From contig NZ_LMCY01000048.1 in NCBI RefSeq assembly GCF_001425685.1, forward strand, positions 79,114-143,113: a DNA stretch of 64,000 nt, written 5' to 3'. Shown one piece after another: positions 38,095 through 47,545 of the stretch. The position numbers and the translations under genes are program-made. Position 1 is the stretch's first letter, and the number at the start of each line of letters is the position of its first letter. This stretch comes from Massilia sp. Root335. GTDB taxonomy: Bacteria > Pseudomonadota > Gammaproteobacteria > Burkholderiales > Burkholderiaceae_D. The notes beneath the pieces were generated by a model. That model was not told the origin of the DNA. It searched no databases and worked only from the letters and a program-made list of their open reading frames with translations.

Positions 38095-38991
38095 TCAGAA
38101 CAGCGAACCGCTGGACGGCCGGACCGGGTGCAGCACCGGCTTCCAGTCGGGGCTCTGGCCGAGCGCGCGGTCGAGCTGCTTGCGGAAGTCGGGGTCGGAC
38201 AGGCGCGGCCTGAAGCGCGCCACGAAGCGCCGGCGCGCCGGCAGCGTCGACGCCAGCCAGTCGTCGACGTCGGCGAAATCGGCCTCGCCCTCCTTCGAAG
38301 GCGGCACCTTGCCGGCGTTCTTCACGGCCGGCACCTGCGCCAGATGGTCGCGGAACGGCGCCGGCATCGCGCCCACGAAGGCGCGCGGCGGGCGGCCCGC
38401 GACCGGTTGCGGCTTGCCGGCGTCGACGCCGGCGTATTGTTCGGCGGGCAGCTTGAGCGCGGCGCCCGCCTTGCCCTTTTCGTCCACGCGCGCGACCTGC
38501 TGCTCGCCCTCTTCCGCGAACACGGCATCCTGGCCGCCGCCCGCGTGCACGATCGTCGAACCGGATGCGAGCGCCACCTGCAGCGCGGGCGTGACGACGA
38601 CCGCGCGGCGGCCCTTGGCGTACACCTTGATCCAGCCCTGCAGCAGCTCCATCTCGACGGCCGACGTGGCCGCGGGCGCGAGGTCCGCCACGAGCACGCG
38701 GCTGTGCGGGCCGAGCGCCACGATGGCATCCGCGCCCGCTTCGACCTGTGCCCCGGCGTCGCCGGTTTCGAGGATGTCGTCCTTCTGCACCGCGACGCCG
38801 CTGCCGGCCTTGTACACGGTCGCGCCGCGGATCAGGCGCAGCGGCTGGTCGGCCAGCGTCAGCACGGCGCGCGGCGCGGTTTGCGGCGCGGCTCGTACCC
38901 GCCCTGCCGGCGCGCCTTCGCCCGCGGGCTCCCCGGCCCGGACCACGACGGCCGCCAGCATCAGGCAGGCGAATAGAATACGGTTACGCAT
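38095..38991 (-). CDS. exported FecR-domain-like protein
   Basis: 298 residues with a signal peptide ('ILFACLMLAAVVVRA', cleavage near residue 19). Residues about 45-165 resemble a FecR domain: 'RLIRGATVYKAGSGVAVQKDDILETG', 'GPHSRVLVADLAP', 'LLQGWIKVYAKG'. There is no sigma/anti-sigma cytoplasmic part, so this is not a FecR anti-sigma protein. The C-terminal 100 residues are Pro/Arg-rich and unrecognised. It lies 7 bases after vgrG and 37 before the haem sensor, inside the T6SS operon. It may be a periplasmic accessory factor; its role is unknown. Confidence 0.78.
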   Translation of the reverse strand: MRNRILFACLMLAAVVVRAGEPAGEGAPAGRVRAAPQTAPRAVLTLADQPLRLIRGATVYKAGSGVAVQKDDILETGDAGAQVEAGADAIVALGPHSRVLVADLAPAATSAVEMELLQGWIKVYAKGRRAVVVTPALQVALASGSTIVHAGGGQDAVFAEEGEQQVARVDEKGKAGAALKLPAEQYAGVDAGKPQPVAGRPPRAFVGAMPAPFRDHLAQVPAVKNAGKVPPSKEGEADFADVDDWLASTLPARRRFVARFRPRLSDPDFRKQLDRALGQSPDWKPVLHPVRPSSGSLF

Positions 38992-38998
38992 GACGTTC

Positions 38999-40972
38999 TC
39001 AATTGATCTTCACGAGCGCGCCTTCGATGGTCATCACCGCACCGGACTTCACCTGCATCATCGCGCCCGCCTTGATCTCCATGTTGGCGTCGGACTGCAC
39101 CGCGATTTCCACGGACTTGATGGTGATCTTGGCCGGCTCGATCTTGATGCTGCTGCTCCCGACCTTCAGCTCGATCGAGGTATTCGCCTCGACGACGATC
39201 GTGTTGCCGACCTTGACGCTCTGGTTGTTGTCCACCTTGCGCGTCTCGTCGTTCTTGACGGTCGTCGTCAGGTTGTTGTCGATCGCGACCGTCTGGTCGT
39301 TCTTCACGTGCACCTTGCGGTCGTTGCCGACGTCGAGGCTCTGGTCGTTGGCGATCGCGATGGTCTGGTCGCCCTTGTCCTTCTTCTCGAAGCCGACCTT
39401 CAGCGTGTCGTTGTTCTTCACGACGCGATTGAAATCCTTCTCCGCCTGGACGAAGATTTCCTCGCTGTCCTTCTTGTCCTCGAAGCGGATCTCGTTGAAG
39501 CCGTTGCCACCCTTCGACGTGTTCGACTTGATGGTCGACTTGGTCTGGTCGTCCGGCAGCGTGTACGGCGGCAAGGCGTCGCTGTTGTAGACGCAGCCCG
39601 TCACGAGCGGGCGGTCCGGGTCGCCCTCGAGGAAGCTGACGACGACTTCCATGCCGATGCGCGGCACGAACATCATGCCCCAGCCCTTGCCGGCCCAGCC
39701 CTGCTGCACGCGCACCCAGCACGAACTGGCTTCGTCCGCCTTGCCCAGACGGTCCCAGTGGAACTGCACCTTGATGCGGCCGTATTTGTCGGTCCAGATC
39801 TCCTCGCCCGCCTTGCCGACCACCATCGCCGTCTGCGGTCCCTGCACGAACGGCTTGCGCGCCGTCGCCGGCGGACGGTAGCTGTGCTCCTTGCCGATCG
39901 CCTGGAAGCTGCAGCGGAAATCGAGGCCGGTGGCGGCGCCGTCCGAGCGGTAATCGATGCCCGTGATTTCCGTCTCGGCCGACGTGATCAGGAAGGCGCG
40001 GTTCTGGTCGTCGCGCGGATGCTCGGCCAAGGTGAACAGCGCGCCCGTCGTCAGCCCGCGCGCATTGCCGCTCGCGTCGATCCGCTCGCCCTGCCCGTGC
40101 AGCGCCTCCATGCGCGCACGCGCGAAGCCGTTGCCGGTGTCCATCACCTGGTAACGACCGGGGTAATCATAGTGTTCGTAACTCGCCTGCTCGAAGGGCG
40201 CGGGCACCGTCGACTTGACCAGCATGCCGCCGTTGATGCTCGCCGACGCCTTCTCGAAATCGAAGTCGCTCAGCGCCATCACGCTGGGCTGGATCTCGCC
40301 GCCCGGGTTGAGGAGCGTCACCGCCTCCTGCAGCGGATCGCGCCCCGCTTCCTCTTCGCGGAACGAGATGGTGTCGTAGCCGCTCACCGGGACGTGCGCG
40401 CCGTAGCCATCGGCCAGCACCATCGTGTGCTTGCCGTCCTCGTGCCTGAAGTAGAAATAGATGCCCTCTTCTTCCAGCAAACGGCAGACGAAATTGAAGT
40501 CGCTCTCGCGGTACTGGACGCAGTACTCGCGCACCGCCGGCGTGGCCGCCAGCATGCATTCGTCCACCTCGATCGCCACGCCGTACGCGCCGGTGACGGC
40601 CTTGACGATGTCGATCGCGCTCTTTTCCTGGAAGATGCGGCAGTTGGTGGCGCGCGTCAGCAACCACAGGCTCGGATGCACGGTCGCGAGATACGACGGT
40701 TTGCCGTCGCGCCAGCCCTGGTAGGAAAAGCGCGTGACGATGCCGTGGAAATGACGCTTCCCGCCTTGCGGCAGGTCGACGCTCACGGTCATGCCGGTGC
40801 CGAGGACCTTGGCGATCTTGATGTCGTCGAGCTCGGACGCGAGCTCGATGCGGAACTCCGACAGACGGCCCAGCGCCTCGCTGCACTGCATGCGTTTGAA
40901 CAGCAGCGTGTCGTCACCGTAGACGGTCTTGACGGCGACTTCGCGGTTGGCTTGGGTAGGCAGGATGGGCAT
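38999..40972 (-). CDS. vgrG: VgrG (TssI) spike protein
   Basis: 657 residues. The gp27-like N-terminal part opens with 'TLLFKRMQCSEALGRLSEF', the gp5-like OB domain has 'PRIGMEVVVSFLEGDPDRPLV' and 'CVYNSDALPPY', and the C-terminal beta-helix has valine/asparagine-rich repeats around 500-600 ('VGNDRKVHVKNDQTVAI'). It ends at 'EGALVKIN', without an extra effector domain. It makes the puncturing tip together with the PAAR-like protein 17 bases upstream. Confidence 0.97.
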   Translation of the reverse strand: MPILPTQANREVAVKTVYGDDTLLFKRMQCSEALGRLSEFRIELASELDDIKIAKVLGTGMTVSVDLPQGGKRHFHGIVTRFSYQGWRDGKPSYLATVHPSLWLLTRATNCRIFQEKSAIDIVKAVTGAYGVAIEVDECMLAATPAVREYCVQYRESDFNFVCRLLEEEGIYFYFRHEDGKHTMVLADGYGAHVPVSGYDTISFREEEAGRDPLQEAVTLLNPGGEIQPSVMALSDFDFEKASASINGGMLVKSTVPAPFEQASYEHYDYPGRYQVMDTGNGFARARMEALHGQGERIDASGNARGLTTGALFTLAEHPRDDQNRAFLITSAETEITGIDYRSDGAATGLDFRCSFQAIGKEHSYRPPATARKPFVQGPQTAMVVGKAGEEIWTDKYGRIKVQFHWDRLGKADEASSCWVRVQQGWAGKGWGMMFVPRIGMEVVVSFLEGDPDRPLVTGCVYNSDALPPYTLPDDQTKSTIKSNTSKGGNGFNEIRFEDKKDSEEIFVQAEKDFNRVVKNNDTLKVGFEKKDKGDQTIAIANDQSLDVGNDRKVHVKNDQTVAIDNNLTTTVKNDETRKVDNNQSVKVGNTIVVEANTSIELKVGSSSIKIEPAKITIKSVEIAVQSDANMEIKAGAMMQVKSGAVMTIEGALVKIN

Positions 40973-40988
40973 GCGCTGGCGGACTAGG

Positions 40989-41378
40989 TTAAGGAATCAT
41001 GGTCTTGACGGTGCCGGCGTTCGTGAAGCCGATCACGCCACCCCAGTTGCACATGCACTTGGAGACGTTGTCGAGCGCCGGCATGTTGGCGATGAGGACC
41101 GTGGGCGCGCCGGGCACCCATGGCGCGGACGTCGCCGGCACGCAAGGCATGGGCGTGAGCACGCCCAGCGCCGCGGCCGTGGCGGCGGCCACCGTCGGAT
41201 TGGCCGGCGACTGGCACATCCCGAACGGCATGATGTTCACGAGCGGGATGTGGTCCATGATGTTGGCGGCGGGCGGCCCCTCGGCCAGCACCTTGTTCTT
41301 CGGCAGGACGACGAGCGACGACGGTGCGGCACCGAACGTGCAGGTCATCATCGCGCCCATGGAAACTTGGTTAGGCAT
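40989..41378 (-). CDS. PAAR-like (DUF4280-type) spike tip protein
   Basis: 129 residues from the ATG at 41376-41378. The sequence 'VSMGAMMTCTFGAAPSSLVV' and 'NIMPFGMCQSPANP', followed by 'ANMPALDNVSKCMCNWGG', matches PAAR-like proteins of the DUF4280/DUF4150 kind that sharpen the VgrG tip. Paired cysteines probably bind a metal at the apex. No toxin domain is attached. It directly precedes vgrG. Confidence 0.85.
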   Translation of the reverse strand: MPNQVSMGAMMTCTFGAAPSSLVVLPKNKVLAEGPPAANIMDHIPLVNIMPFGMCQSPANPTVAAATAAALGVLTPMPCVPATSAPWVPGAPTVLIANMPALDNVSKCMCNWGGVIGFTNAGTVKTMIP

Positions 41379-41407
41379 CGTTTCGTTCCCGGATGATACC
41401 AGCCGGC

Positions 41408-41854
41408 TCAATACACCGACATGTTCCAGCCTCTTTTCTTGTGCTTGGTGGCGGCGTCGAACGTGGGGGCATTGTTGACTGCCATCTCACCCGTCGAGTG
41501 GGTCGCCTTGGTGAACTGCAGCCCGTAGCAGTCCTTGCCCAGCGCCGGATCCACCAGCCTGACGTAGAGGTGGAACGCGCCGACCACGTTCGAGCACCGC
41601 ACCGTAAAATGGTAGGGAACATCGAAGACGCCGCCTTCGGACTGATGCAGCCCGATTTCGACCGTCAGCGTCTCGGTCTTGGAATCGATGGCGGCCTTCA
41701 ACTGCGTAAATTTGCTTTGCACCAGGGCTGCCGCCGAGGTGATGATGGTCGTCGCAACCGCCTTGGTGGCATAGTACTGGACCTCACTGTCGGGAAACTG
41801 ACCATTCTTCGTGATCACCGGCAGCGATACCCAGTCGTTGTTAAATTTGAGCAT
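41408..41854 (-). CDS. unrecognised gene between clpV and the PAAR-like gene
   Basis: 148 residues, no signal peptide or membrane helix. It opens 'MLKFNNDWVSLPVITKNG' and has an amphipathic region (about 25-50) and a beta-rich centre ('IGLHQSEGGVFDVPYHFTVR', 'GAFHLYVRLVDPALGKD'). The end is basic and aromatic ('KHKKRGWNMSVY'). The family is not recognised. Position, 29 bases before the PAAR-like gene and after a 90-base gap from clpV, suggests a spike-associated adaptor, chaperone or small effector. It is real as judged by operon position and composition. Confidence 0.7.
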   Translation of the reverse strand: MLKFNNDWVSLPVITKNGQFPDSEVQYYATKAVATTIITSAAALVQSKFTQLKAAIDSKTETLTVEIGLHQSEGGVFDVPYHFTVRCSNVVGAFHLYVRLVDPALGKDCYGLQFTKATHSTGEMAVNNAPTFDAATKHKKRGWNMSVY

Positions 41855-41931
41855 ATTGTTGTTCTCCTGGCTGAATCAAAGGTTCACTTAAAGAGTGCCG
41901 GCAAGGCATGGGCGATCCCGGCGAACGTAGT

Positions 41932-41951
41932 CCACTGACGTCGGTCAGTGG
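41932..41951 (-). terminator. 8-bp stem-loop overlapping the clpV stop codon
   Basis: CCACTGAC-N4-GTCAGTGG is a perfect stem over the clpV stop. There is no T-run, so it is more likely an attenuator, RNA-processing or stability element than a full terminator. It separates the sheath/baseplate part of the operon from the spike part. Confidence 0.45.
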
Positions 41952-44647
41952 AACTGGTAAGAGAAATTGCCGGCTTCCGCCCCGACCTTTACGCCGCCGA
42001 CAGGCTGGCCGTCCATCATCCGGTTGAGGAATGCGCGGCTCACGTCCGGCAGCATCGTGTTGGTCAGGATCGCATCGATCATGCGGCCGCCCGACTCGCT
42101 CTCGGTGCAGCGCGACACCACCAGCTTGACCACGTCCTCGCCGTACTCGAACGGAATCTTGTAGCGCGCCTCCACGCGCTTCTTGATGCGGTCCAGCTGC
42201 AGCTTGACGATCTTGCCCAGCATGTCGTCCGACAGCGGATAGTACGGGATCGTCACGAGGCGGCCCAGCAGCGCCGGCGGGAACACCTTCAGCAGCGGCG
42301 CGCGCAGGGCGGTCGCCATGCCTTCCGGGTCCGGCATCAGGTCCGGGTCCTTGCACAGGCCCGCGATCAGGTCCGTGCCCGCGTTCGTCGTCAGGATGAT
42401 CAGGGTGTTCTTGAAATCGATGAAGCGGCCCTCGCCGTCTTCCATGAAGCCTTTGTCGAAGACCTGGAAGAACATCTCGTGCACGTCCGGGTGCGCCTTT
42501 TCCACTTCGTCGAGCAGCACCACCGAGTACGGCCGGCGGCGCACCGCCTCCGTCAGCACGCCGCCTTCGCCGTAGCCGACGTAGCCCGGCGGCGCGCCCT
42601 TCAAGGTCGACACCGTGTGCGCTTCCTGATACTCGCTCATGTTGATGGTGATGAGGTTCTGCTCGCCGCCGTACAGTGCCTCGGCCAGCGCCAGCGCCGT
42701 CTCCGTCTTGCCGACGCCGGACGTACCGGCCAGCATGAACACGCCGATCGGCTTGTTCGGATTGTCCAGGCCCGCGCGCGACGTCTGGACGCGCTTGGCG
42801 ATCATTTCCATCGCGTGGTCCTGGCCGATCACGCGCTGGCTCAGGGTGGAGGCGATGTTGAGGATCGTCTCCATCTCGTTCTTCGCCATGCGGCCGACGG
42901 GAATGCCGGTCCAGTCGCCGACGACGGCCGCCACGGCCTGGTAGTCGACGGTCGGCAGGATCAGCGGATTCTCGCCCTGCAGCGCGCTCAGTGTCGCCTG
43001 CACGGCCTGCAGCTGTTCCTTCAGCGCGGCGCGTTCCGCCTCGTTCTGCGCGGGTTCCGCCGCTGCCGTTTCGAGCTTCGACCCGGTGCCTTCGACCGGC
43101 TGTGCGCCGTCGCGCAACTGCGCGCGCAGGGCCAGCAGCTCGTCGACCAGCGTGCGTTCCTCGTTCCAGCGCTGCTCCAGGCCCGCCAGGCGCTCCTTCT
43201 CGGCCGCCAGCGCAACCTCGGTCTCGTGGGCGCGGCCCGCCACCTCGATGCCGATCGCGCCTTCGCGGCGGATGATCTCCATCTCCACGTTCAGCGCGTC
43301 GATGCGCTTGCGGCTGTCGTCCACCTCGGCCGGCGTCGCGTGCAGGCTCACGGCCACGCGCGCGCAGGCGGTGTCGATCAGGCTCACGGATTTGTCGGGC
43401 AGCTGGCGCGCGGGGATGTAGCGGTGCGACAGCCGCACGGCCGCCTCCAGCGCCTCGTCGAGGATCTGCACCTTGTGGTGTTTTTCCATCGTCGACGCCA
43501 CGCCGCGCATCATGCGGATCGCGCGCTCTTCGCTCGGTTCGTCGACCTGGATGCTCTGGAAGCGGCGGGTCAGCGCCGGGTCCTTCTCGATGTGCTTCTT
43601 GTACTCGGCGAACGTGGTCGCGCCGATCGTGCGCAGCGTGCCGCGTGCCAGCGCGGGTTTCAGCAGGTTGGCGGCGTCGCCCGTACCGGCCGCGCCGCCG
43701 GCGCCGACCAGCGTGTGGGTCTCGTCGATGAACAGGATGATCGGCTTCTCGCTGGCCTGCACTTCGTCGATGACGGAACGCAGGCGCTGCTCGAACTCGC
43801 CCTTCATGCTGGCGCCGGCCTGCAGCAGGCCGACGTCCAGCGCCAGCAGCTGCACTTCCTTCAGGCTCGGGGGCACGTCGCCGCGCGCGATGCGTTGTGC
43901 AAAACCTTCCACGACGGCCGTCTTGCCGACGCCCGCCTCGCCGATCATGATCGGGTTGTTCTGGCGGCGGCGCATGAGGATGTCGACCATCTGGCGGATC
44001 TCGTCGTCGCGGCCGACGATCGGGTCCATCTTGCCGCTTCGCGCCTGTTCCGTCAGGTCGACCGTGAATTTCTTGAGCGCTTCCTGCTTGCCCATCTGGG
44101 CCGGTGCCAGGGCGCCCGACGCCTCGCCCGGCGCGGCGGCCTGGAAGCCGTCGCTGGCCCCGAGCTTCGCTTCCACCGAATCCTTCAGCAGCGTACCGAA
44201 GCGGTCGGACAGGTCATCGGCCTTGACGCGCTCGAACTGGCGGCTGATCGCGTACAGCGCGTTGCGCAGGTTCGAGGTCTTGAGCATGCCGAACAACAGG
44301 TGGCCGCTGCGCACGGACGACTCGCCGAACATCAGCGTGCCGAACACCCATGCGCGTTCCACCGTCTCTTCCAGCTGCGACGACAAATCGGTCACCGAGG
44401 TGGCGCCGCGCGGCAGGCGGTCCAGCGCGGCCGTGACGTCGCGCGCCAGCACGGCGGCGTCCAGTTCGTAGTGGCGGATGATGCGGTGCAGGTCGGAGTC
44501 CTGCAACTGCAGGATCTGGTGCACCCAGTGGACCATCTCCACGTACGGGTTGCCGCGCAGCTTGCAGAACACCGTGCTGCTTTCGATCGCGCGGTAGCAC
44601 AGCGAGTTGAGTTTTCCAAACAGTGCGACACGACTGATTTCGGCCAT
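41945..44647 (-). CDS. clpV: TssH (ClpV) T6SS sheath-recycling AAA+ ATPase
   Basis: 900 residues. N-domain about 1-160, first AAA+ module with Walker A 'GEAGVGKT' at 236-243 and Walker B 'LFIDE' at 305-309, a coiled-coil M-domain about 440-555, and a second AAA+ module with Walker A 'GTSGVGKT' at 641-648 and 'VVLLDEVEKAHPDV'. The length and N-domain mark ClpV rather than ClpB. It disassembles contracted TssBC sheaths. Confidence 0.97.
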   Translation of the reverse strand: MAEISRVALFGKLNSLCYRAIESSTVFCKLRGNPYVEMVHWVHQILQLQDSDLHRIIRHYELDAAVLARDVTAALDRLPRGATSVTDLSSQLEETVERAWVFGTLMFGESSVRSGHLLFGMLKTSNLRNALYAISRQFERVKADDLSDRFGTLLKDSVEAKLGASDGFQAAAPGEASGALAPAQMGKQEALKKFTVDLTEQARSGKMDPIVGRDDEIRQMVDILMRRRQNNPIMIGEAGVGKTAVVEGFAQRIARGDVPPSLKEVQLLALDVGLLQAGASMKGEFEQRLRSVIDEVQASEKPIILFIDETHTLVGAGGAAGTGDAANLLKPALARGTLRTIGATTFAEYKKHIEKDPALTRRFQSIQVDEPSEERAIRMMRGVASTMEKHHKVQILDEALEAAVRLSHRYIPARQLPDKSVSLIDTACARVAVSLHATPAEVDDSRKRIDALNVEMEIIRREGAIGIEVAGRAHETEVALAAEKERLAGLEQRWNEERTLVDELLALRAQLRDGAQPVEGTGSKLETAAAEPAQNEAERAALKEQLQAVQATLSALQGENPLILPTVDYQAVAAVVGDWTGIPVGRMAKNEMETILNIASTLSQRVIGQDHAMEMIAKRVQTSRAGLDNPNKPIGVFMLAGTSGVGKTETALALAEALYGGEQNLITINMSEYQEAHTVSTLKGAPPGYVGYGEGGVLTEAVRRRPYSVVLLDEVEKAHPDVHEMFFQVFDKGFMEDGEGRFIDFKNTLIILTTNAGTDLIAGLCKDPDLMPDPEGMATALRAPLLKVFPPALLGRLVTIPYYPLSDDMLGKIVKLQLDRIKKRVEARYKIPFEYGEDVVKLVVSRCTESESGGRMIDAILTNTMLPDVSRAFLNRMMDGQPVGGVKVGAEAGNFSYQFH

Positions 44648-44669
44648 GATCCGGTTCTTTCGCGTGGGG

Positions 44670-45677
44670 TCAGCCCGGGCGGGCTGTCGGGTTGATCAAG
44701 AGTTGACGGGCATCGCGCGCAGCCGGGCCGCTCGCGAGATAAGTGGTCCAGCCGAGGCGCCGCGCGCCCAGCTGCAGGGGTGGAACCTCGGGACGCTTGA
44801 GCACCAGGCGCACGTCCCAGTCGAGCACCGTGCCGGCATAGCTCTTCACCCAGTCGACGAGGCGCGTCATGCTGGCGCCGCCGGGCAGCATGCGCTCGTA
44901 ATCGTCGTAGTCGACCGGGCCGATCACGAGGCGGAACTTGTGCTGGCAATCCCAGACCTTCTTGCCCAGCACGGCCGAGGTGCCGATCCGGTTGCCGCGG
45001 TCGTCCATGCCGATGCGGGTCTGGCCGTCGAGCGGGATCTTCATCCAGTGGCCGACGAACTGCTCGATCTCGACGGGCAGCTTGAAGTACGCGCGCAGGA
45101 TCGTCACGAGACCGGCGGCCGGGCGGCGCTGGTTCGCCATCAGGCCGGCGAAGTGCAGCTTGGCGAAGTCGCCGATCTCGTCGCGCCCGCGCAGGCCCGG
45201 GGTGCCGATGCCGAACAGGCTGCCCACGTAGTCGGCGAAGCGGTCGCTGTCCGGGCGGTCCAGGCTGACGGCCGGATCGGCCGCGGCGCGGGCGCGATAG
45301 AACAGCGACACCATCCGGTGGTGGAACATGTCGAGGAACGCGACCATCGTGTGGTCGCCGTGGTTGCGGGCACGGTCGCGCGCATATTCCGTCAGGTGCA
45401 GCGGCAGCGGGCCGTTGGCGCCGAACATGCCGAAGAAATTCACGGCGAGGCGCGCCCTGGCGTCGCCGGTCGCCGGCTGGAATCCCGCCACGGCGCCGGG
45501 TTCGAAGCCCAGCGACGGGTCGCGGCCGAAGCGCACGGCGTCGTCGCGCGGACGCAGCGACGTGCCGATGCGCGGCTTGTCCGGATGGGCGTTCTCCAGC
45601 AGGCGCAGGGCCTGGAAGAAGTCCATGGCCGCCCCGGCTTCGCCCAGCTGGCGTTCGACGTCTACAGGATTGCGCAT
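44670..45677 (-). CDS. tssG: TssG baseplate protein
   Basis: 335 residues. Signatures of TssG (ImpH/VasB) are 'FFQALRLLENAHPDKPRIG', 'NFFGMFGANGPLPLHLTEY' and 'LVDWVKSYAGTVLDWDVRL'. It forms the baseplate wedge with TssE and TssF. The ATG at 45675-45677 lies within the end of tssF (16-base overlap), so the two are coupled. Confidence 0.96.
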   Translation of the reverse strand: MRNPVDVERQLGEAGAAMDFFQALRLLENAHPDKPRIGTSLRPRDDAVRFGRDPSLGFEPGAVAGFQPATGDARARLAVNFFGMFGANGPLPLHLTEYARDRARNHGDHTMVAFLDMFHHRMVSLFYRARAAADPAVSLDRPDSDRFADYVGSLFGIGTPGLRGRDEIGDFAKLHFAGLMANQRRPAAGLVTILRAYFKLPVEIEQFVGHWMKIPLDGQTRIGMDDRGNRIGTSAVLGKKVWDCQHKFRLVIGPVDYDDYERMLPGGASMTRLVDWVKSYAGTVLDWDVRLVLKRPEVPPLQLGARRLGWTTYLASGPAARDARQLLINPTARPG

Positions 45678-47545
45678 GCGCCCTCCGTTGCCGTCCAGCG
45701 CATGATCTCGCCGCGGCCGACGGTACGGACGACGGTCTCGGTGAACGAATTGATCGACACGTATTGCGCGAAGAAGTGGCTCAGCACACCGCCCAGCACG
45801 AAGGCGCCGGCGCCTTCGAACGCACCGTCGTCCATCGTCACCGTGATCTCCAGGCCGCGTCCGAACGTGATGGGCCCCGGCGCCGGCATGCGCCGCGTGA
45901 TCGCTTGCGCCGCGACCGAGCGCACGCCTTCGACCTGGCGCTGGCTGGTGGCGTCGAGCGGATGGCAGTACAGCGCGAGCAGCTCGCGCAGCGCGCGCGC
46001 GCCCTGGTCCGGGTCGGTGTCCGCCAGCGACAGATAGTTCAGCGACAACTGGTTGATGAGGCGCCACGCCACGCCGCCCTCGGCGAACGAGGGGAACGGC
46101 TGGCTCGGTCCGCCCAGCACGCGCACCGACTGCACCGGCCCGCCCTGCTCGAGGATGAAATCCGTCTTGCCGACGCCGAGCGACATCGACAGCGGCAGGT
46201 CGCGGTTCGTGCACCACACGACGAGGCCGAGCTGGCGCAGGTTGTGGCGGTACGGCGCCTCCTGCGCGTCGACCAGCGTGATGAAGGTTTCGCTGCCGAT
46301 GTACGAGGAGCGCGGTCCGCGCTGGCGCTGGCGCTGCGACAGCAGGCGCGGCTCGCGCCGGATCTGGTAGAACGCCTGGCCCGACAGGCTTGCCGCGCCC
46401 AGGTCGCGCGCGCTGTACAGCGGATGGAATTCCTGTTCGGCGTCCGTGCCGGTGCCGTAACCCGTCACACTTTCGACCTGGTGCACCTCGAAGTCCATGG
46501 GACGGGTGCGGTCGGGCAGCACGTGGTATTCGAACTGGTCGCCGGACAGGTTGATGCGGTCGGCGCGGCGCTGGAACAGGTTCACGACGGGCGTGCAGTT
46601 CAGCGCGAAATTACTGTGGTCGAGCGCCTGTTCCAGGCGTGCGTCGCCGCGCGCCAGCAGCACGACGATCTCGAGTTCCTGCTCCGCGCAGGCGGCCACC
46701 GCGGCCTTCAGCCCGGTCAGCTCGACGAACAGGAAGCGCTGCGCGAACGCGAAGTATTCCTGCAGCAGGCGGTAGCCCTGGAAGCTGCGCTGGCCGCTGG
46801 GCAGCAGCGCGTCGTCCTCGGCGAAACCGCGCGAACGCAGTGCCGCCTTGGGCAGCAGCGTGTGCTTGCCGGCCGGACGGCTGCCCGGCAGCACGAGCAC
46901 CCCGAGGGCGGCGCCCAGCAGCTTTTCGTAGATCTGGCCGGGCATTTCGTCGCTGCCGCGCAGGTGCAGCGTGAGGCGGTCCAGCGCCAGCTTGGAAAAC
47001 GGCGCGCCGTTGGTCGTGCGCAGGCGCAGGCGCAGGCCCGCCTTCACGTTCGCCGGCAATCTCGCCTCGACGCCGGCGATGGTGCCGCCATGCGTGAAGA
47101 ACTTCGCTTCGACCAGCTCGACCGGCCACAGGGTCAGGTCGTGCGCCGTGCGGTATTCGCAGGCGGTGGCGTCGTCCTTGCCGAGGACACTGCGCATGGC
47201 CGCGCCGCGCGCGATGCGATAGCCCACGTTCAGCGCCGGGTTGCCGAGGTCGGGCTGCAGCTGCACGATCGCCATCGACGGCGTCGGCGCCAGGAAGTGC
47301 GGGTAGACCAGCTCGGACAGGTGCTGGGTGAAGCGCGGGAACTCGGCGTCGATCTTCATCTGCACCCGCGCCGCCATGAAGGCGAAACCCTCCAGCAGGC
47401 GCTCGACGTACGGGTCGGCGCACTCGAAGCCTTCCAGCCCGAGGCGGCCGGCGATCTTGGGATACTGGACCGCGAATTCGCCGCCCATCTCGCGCAGGTG
47501 CTGCAACTCCTGGCTGTAGTAGCGAAGCAGGCGTGGATTGGTCAT
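45662..47545 (-). CDS. tssF: TssF baseplate protein
   Basis: 627 residues, normal for TssF (ImpG/VasA). It begins 'RLLRYYSQELQHLREMGGEF' and contains 'ADPYVERLLEGFAFMAARVQ' and 'HPLDATSQRQVEGVRSV'. Two copies of it with TssG and TssE make each wedge. Its ATG (47543-47545) overlaps the tssE stop by four bases. Confidence 0.97.
   Translation of the reverse strand: MTNPRLLRYYSQELQHLREMGGEFAVQYPKIAGRLGLEGFECADPYVERLLEGFAFMAARVQMKIDAEFPRFTQHLSELVYPHFLAPTPSMAIVQLQPDLGNPALNVGYRIARGAAMRSVLGKDDATACEYRTAHDLTLWPVELVEAKFFTHGGTIAGVEARLPANVKAGLRLRLRTTNGAPFSKLALDRLTLHLRGSDEMPGQIYEKLLGAALGVLVLPGSRPAGKHTLLPKAALRSRGFAEDDALLPSGQRSFQGYRLLQEYFAFAQRFLFVELTGLKAAVAACAEQELEIVVLLARGDARLEQALDHSNFALNCTPVVNLFQRRADRINLSGDQFEYHVLPDRTRPMDFEVHQVESVTGYGTGTDAEQEFHPLYSARDLGAASLSGQAFYQIRREPRLLSQRQRQRGPRSSYIGSETFITLVDAQEAPYRHNLRQLGLVVWCTNRDLPLSMSLGVGKTDFILEQGGPVQSVRVLGGPSQPFPSFAEGGVAWRLINQLSLNYLSLADTDPDQGARALRELLALYCHPLDATSQRQVEGVRSVAAQAITRRMPAPGPITFGRGLEITVTMDDGAFEGAGAFVLGGVLSHFFAQYVSINSFTETVVRTVGRGEIMRWTATEGACAIL

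Noticed and set aside
38999..40972. VgrG with an attached toxin domain
   Set aside because: The protein ends after the beta-helix at a normal length, without an extra C-terminal domain.
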